This document shows positions 5,821-8,256 of a DNA stretch of 8,256 bases, in pieces. Numbering within the stretch: position 1 is the first letter of the stretch; every line of letters begins with the position of its first letter. The notes beneath the pieces were generated by a model, which worked only from the letters and a program-made list of their open reading frames with translations, was not told where the DNA came from and did no database searches. A program made the translations under genes and the position numbers. Source of the stretch: Bacteroidaceae bacterium (GTDB lineage: Bacteria > Bacteroidota > Bacteroidia > Bacteroidales > Bacteroidaceae); assembly GCA_017557475.1 (NCBI GenBank), contig JAFYYO010000076.1:1-8256 (forward strand), read 5' to 3'.

Positions 5821-5836
5821 GCATGCGCGCGTGCGT
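5821..5836. other. Alternating purine-pyrimidine tract and palindrome upstream of porW
   Basis: Sixteen bases alternate strictly between purine and pyrimidine. The first 14, GCATGCGCGCGTGC, are self-complementary except for one T-G pair. Such GC-rich tracts can adopt Z-DNA or a cruciform under supercoiling. The tract ends 13 bases before the porW start codon, followed by an AT-rich TTATATAATATGG. Any regulatory role is inference. Confidence 0.5.
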
Positions 5837-5849
5837 TATATAATATGGT

Positions 5850-8256
5850 ATGAGCAGGCAAAGGATTATAAAGACAGCGCGTTGCGGCATGATGTGTATC
5901 ATGTTGCTTGCCCTCTTTGTCTCTTGTACGACCAAGAAGAACACGTCTGCCACGCGTGCCTATCATGCCCTGACTGCTCACTACAACACACTTTTCAACG
6001 GGCAGCAGGCCTACCTCGAAGGCTTTGAGGCGCAGAGCAAAGGGCATAGGGACAACTTCAACGAGATTCTTCCCATGTACATCTGCACCGTCAAGTCGAC
6101 GGCAGGCATGGGCAAAAGCAACTTCGAGACCGCCATCACCAAAAGCGAGAAGGCCATCAAGGTGCACAGTATCAAGAAGCGTCCCATCGTCAAGGGTAAC
6201 AGCAAACGCTCGGAAAAGGAAAAAGCATTCTTGGCTCGCAAGGAGTTCAACCCCTACATGTACCACGCTTGGCTTATGATGGGAGACGCCCAGTTCCAGA
6301 AGGGCGAGTTCTTCGAAGCAGCCTCCACCTACAACTACATCCTTCGCCTCTATAGCACACAGCCCGACATCACGTCCGTCGCAAAAGCCAAGTTGGCGCG
6401 ATGTTATGTGGCTCTGAACTGGCCTTACGACGCCGAGGACCTGCTCAACAAGATGAAGCGGGACAGCATAACGCGGAAAGGACAGAAGGAAGTCGATAAC
6501 ACAAAGGCCGGATATTATGTGCTCACCCGTCAGTATCAAGAAGCGATACCTTATCTGAAGAATACTATCAAGACGACTAAAGGCAAGGTGCCTAAAGCAC
6601 GTCTCAACTTCCTTTTGGCTCAACTCTATCACGAGACAGGTCGCGACACGATGGCCTACAAGACTCTCTCCAAGGTGATACATGCCAATCCGCCTTATGA
6701 GATAGCATTCAATGCACGCATCATGCAGACCGAAGTCATGCATAAAGGTAAGTTCCGCCAAATGATTGCCCGCCTCAAGCGCATGGCCAAAAGCGACAAG
6801 AACAAGGACTACCTCGACAAGGTCTATTATGCGATGGGCAACATCTACCTTAGCAACGAGGATACCACGCACTGTATCTATGCTTGGGAAAAGGGCTTGG
6901 AGGAAAGCAAGAAGAGCGGCCCCGACAAGGCAACGCTACTCCTGCACCTCAGTCAACTCTACTGGGAGCAGGAGAACTACATCGAGGCGGCGCGTACCTA
7001 CAAGCAGTGCGTCAGTGCGCTCGACAAAGAACATCGGGAATACAAAGAGACCGAGCGACGCAGCAAGATACTTACCGACCTGGAACCTCACTTGAGCACC
7101 ATCAAGTTGCAAGACAGCTTGCAGGTTCTCGCACAGAGTCCCGAGGAAGTTTACCTGGCTGCTATCGACCGCGTCATTGCCGCTTTGCGTAAGAAAGAAA
7201 AGGAGGAAGCAAAGAAGGCTGCTGCCAACGGAACGCTCAATCCCAATGCCATGAACAACGGCGCGATGGGTAACAATGCCGCAGGAATGGGAAAGCAAGG
7301 CGGTGCAAGCCAGATGAACCAGACGGGTATGATGGGAGGTCAGCAGACAGGCGACTGGTATTTCTACAACCCGATGACTGTGCGCAGCGGTCTTCAAGAG
7401 TTCCAGAGGCGATGGGGAACGCGTCCAAACGAGAACTACTGGCGCATCAGCAACAAGCAATCGCTGCTGAAGAACATGAGTGAGGAAGAAGCCAAGAAGT
7501 ATGCAGACTTCGATGAGGCTGCAGCCGACAGCCTCTACGGCGCAGCAACAAGCGCTGCCGCAGCCGACAGTATCGCTTCTAAGGAGAAGGCACGTAAGGA
7601 CTCTCTGGCCAACGATCCACATGAACGCGAGTATTATCTCAAGCAGATACCTTTCACGGAGGAGCAAATGGAAGAGTCGAACCGCTTGCTTGGCGATGCT
7701 CTCTACAATGCTGGCATCCAGGAACAGGAGCAGTTGGAGAACTTCCCGCTGGCGGAGAAGACGATGATAAGGTTCCTTAATGACTTCCCGGAACACGACA
7801 ACATAGACAACGTCTTCTATCATCTCTTCCTCCTTTATGGCCGTCTCGAGGACATGGAAGGTGCCGAAGAGTATAAAGGCTACTTGCTCGAGGACTTCCC
7901 CGACGCTAAACTCGCCTTCCTTTTGGGTAATCCGAACTACGAGATGATTGCTCGAGAGGGCAAGCACGTCGAGGATAGTATCTATGCTGAGGCTTATGCC
8001 GCCTATCAGACAGAAGACTATAATAAGGTAGAAGAAAACTATCAGTTCAGCACGGACAACTTCCCAGAAGGCAAGCACAGAGCACGTATGATGTTCATCA
8101 GGGCTATGAGCTCGTTGTATGGAGGAGAGCGTGACACCTTCATGGTAACGCTTCGTGACGTCGTGCAGAAGTTCCCGAGGGAAGAGGTGACTGAGATTGC
8201 CCAGGCCATTGTCAAAGGTCTCGACGAGGGACGCCTGCTCATGGATGACCGCTACG
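5850..8256 (+). CDS. porW: PorW/SprE-like type IX secretion lipoprotein, TPR-rich (partial, open at window end)
   Basis: An uninterrupted frame encodes 802 complete codons with no stop before the edge, so the C-terminus is missing. The ATG at 5850 is the first start after an in-frame TAA at 5841. The product begins with a basic segment, a hydrophobic core (MLLALFV) and a lipobox-like F-V-S-C26, indicating an outer-membrane lipoprotein. Helical TPR-like repeats fill about 30-450 (YHAWLMMGDAQFQKGEFFEAA and similar). A Gly/Asn/Met/Gln-rich linker covers 457-501. The block D502-WYFYNP, F518-QRRWG and YWR (530-532) is what I recognise as typical of PorW/SprE, and more TPR-like helices follow (about 600-802). 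PorW/SprE is a lipoprotein needed for type IX secretion in Porphyromonas and for gliding and secretion in Flavobacterium. No other T9SS gene is in the window. The identity rests on recalled motifs, not a search. Confidence 0.85.
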   Translation, partial: MSRQRIIKTARCGMMCIMLLALFVSCTTKKNTSATRAYHALTAHYNTLFNGQQAYLEGFEAQSKGHRDNFNEILPMYICTVKSTAGMGKSNFETAITKSEKAIKVHSIKKRPIVKGNSKRSEKEKAFLARKEFNPYMYHAWLMMGDAQFQKGEFFEAASTYNYILRLYSTQPDITSVAKAKLARCYVALNWPYDAEDLLNKMKRDSITRKGQKEVDNTKAGYYVLTRQYQEAIPYLKNTIKTTKGKVPKARLNFLLAQLYHETGRDTMAYKTLSKVIHANPPYEIAFNARIMQTEVMHKGKFRQMIARLKRMAKSDKNKDYLDKVYYAMGNIYLSNEDTTHCIYAWEKGLEESKKSGPDKATLLLHLSQLYWEQENYIEAARTYKQCVSALDKEHREYKETERRSKILTDLEPHLSTIKLQDSLQVLAQSPEEVYLAAIDRVIAALRKKEKEEAKKAAANGTLNPNAMNNGAMGNNAAGMGKQGGASQMNQTGMMGGQQTGDWYFYNPMTVRSGLQEFQRRWGTRPNENYWRISNKQSLLKNMSEEEAKKYADFDEAAADSLYGAATSAAAADSIASKEKARKDSLANDPHEREYYLKQIPFTEEQMEESNRLLGDALYNAGIQEQEQLENFPLAEKTMIRFLNDFPEHDNIDNVFYHLFLLYGRLEDMEGAEEYKGYLLEDFPDAKLAFLLGNPNYEMIAREGKHVEDSIYAEAYAAYQTEDYNKVEENYQFSTDNFPEGKHRARMMFIRAMSSLYGGERDTFMVTLRDVVQKFPREEVTEIAQAIVKGLDEGRLLMDDRY

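Noticed and set aside
5652..6872. A 406-codon open frame on the minus strand opposite the start of porW
   Set aside because: It is antisense to a well-supported gene, has no signal of its own, and its C-terminal 7-residue repeat is just the translation of the 21-bp array.
6936..8078. A 380-codon open frame on the minus strand opposite porW
   Set aside because: The plus-strand frame encodes recognisable TPR-like helices and the DWYFYNP...FQRRWG block; the minus frame has no recognisable features and is a shadow.

Overview
The window looks like chromosomal DNA of a Bacteroidales bacterium, most likely Prevotella or a close relative. Evidence: three promoters match the Bacteroidetes pattern (TTTG, about 19-20 bases, then TAnnTTTG), Shine-Dalgarno signals are mostly weak or absent, lipoprotein signal peptides are frequent, AroA has Bacteroidales-type sequence blocks, and there is a PorW/SprE-like lipoprotein of the type IX secretion system (T9SS). 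T9SS is common in Prevotella and largely absent from Bacteroides. The genus is an inference.

Layout. (1) 1-3744: a plus-strand cluster of three exported proteins behind one promoter: an OmpA-like/TPR lipoprotein (98-1792), a thioredoxin-fold lipoprotein without its redox cysteines (1828-2895), and a secreted protein with two related halves (2908-3744). (2) 3745-3975: a perfect 11-bp hairpin terminator, a minus-strand tRNA-Pro(GGG), and interleaved divergent promoters for the tRNA and aroA. (3) 3976-5573: aroA (EPSP synthase), overlapped by 10 bases by a 94-residue conserved-looking protein with a Cys-Cys-x2-His-x2-Cys motif. (4) 5574-5849: a 276-base gap with a small hairpin, a four-copy 21-bp palindromic tandem array and an alternating purine-pyrimidine palindrome. 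(5) 5850 to the window end: a porW/sprE-like TPR lipoprotein gene, open at the right edge.

The most unusual signal is a family of GC-rich palindromic repeats, bounded by AGACCC at the left and, in two copies, GGGTCT at the right. It occurs three times. One copy spans the junction between the first two genes and supplies the start codon and the start of the signal peptide of the second. Two copies lie in frame inside aroA and add about 26 and 16 residues in loops next to conserved EPSP-synthase blocks. The reading frame is the same in both left ends (QT..SPL) and in both right ends (ending GGS). This resembles the protein-coding palindromic elements known from Rickettsia. The second notable signal is the 21-bp array, where one unit shows a paired, palindrome-preserving substitution.

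Functionally, the first cluster and porW concern the cell envelope, while aroA and the tRNA are housekeeping genes. No mobile-element genes, CRISPR array or defence system is visible.
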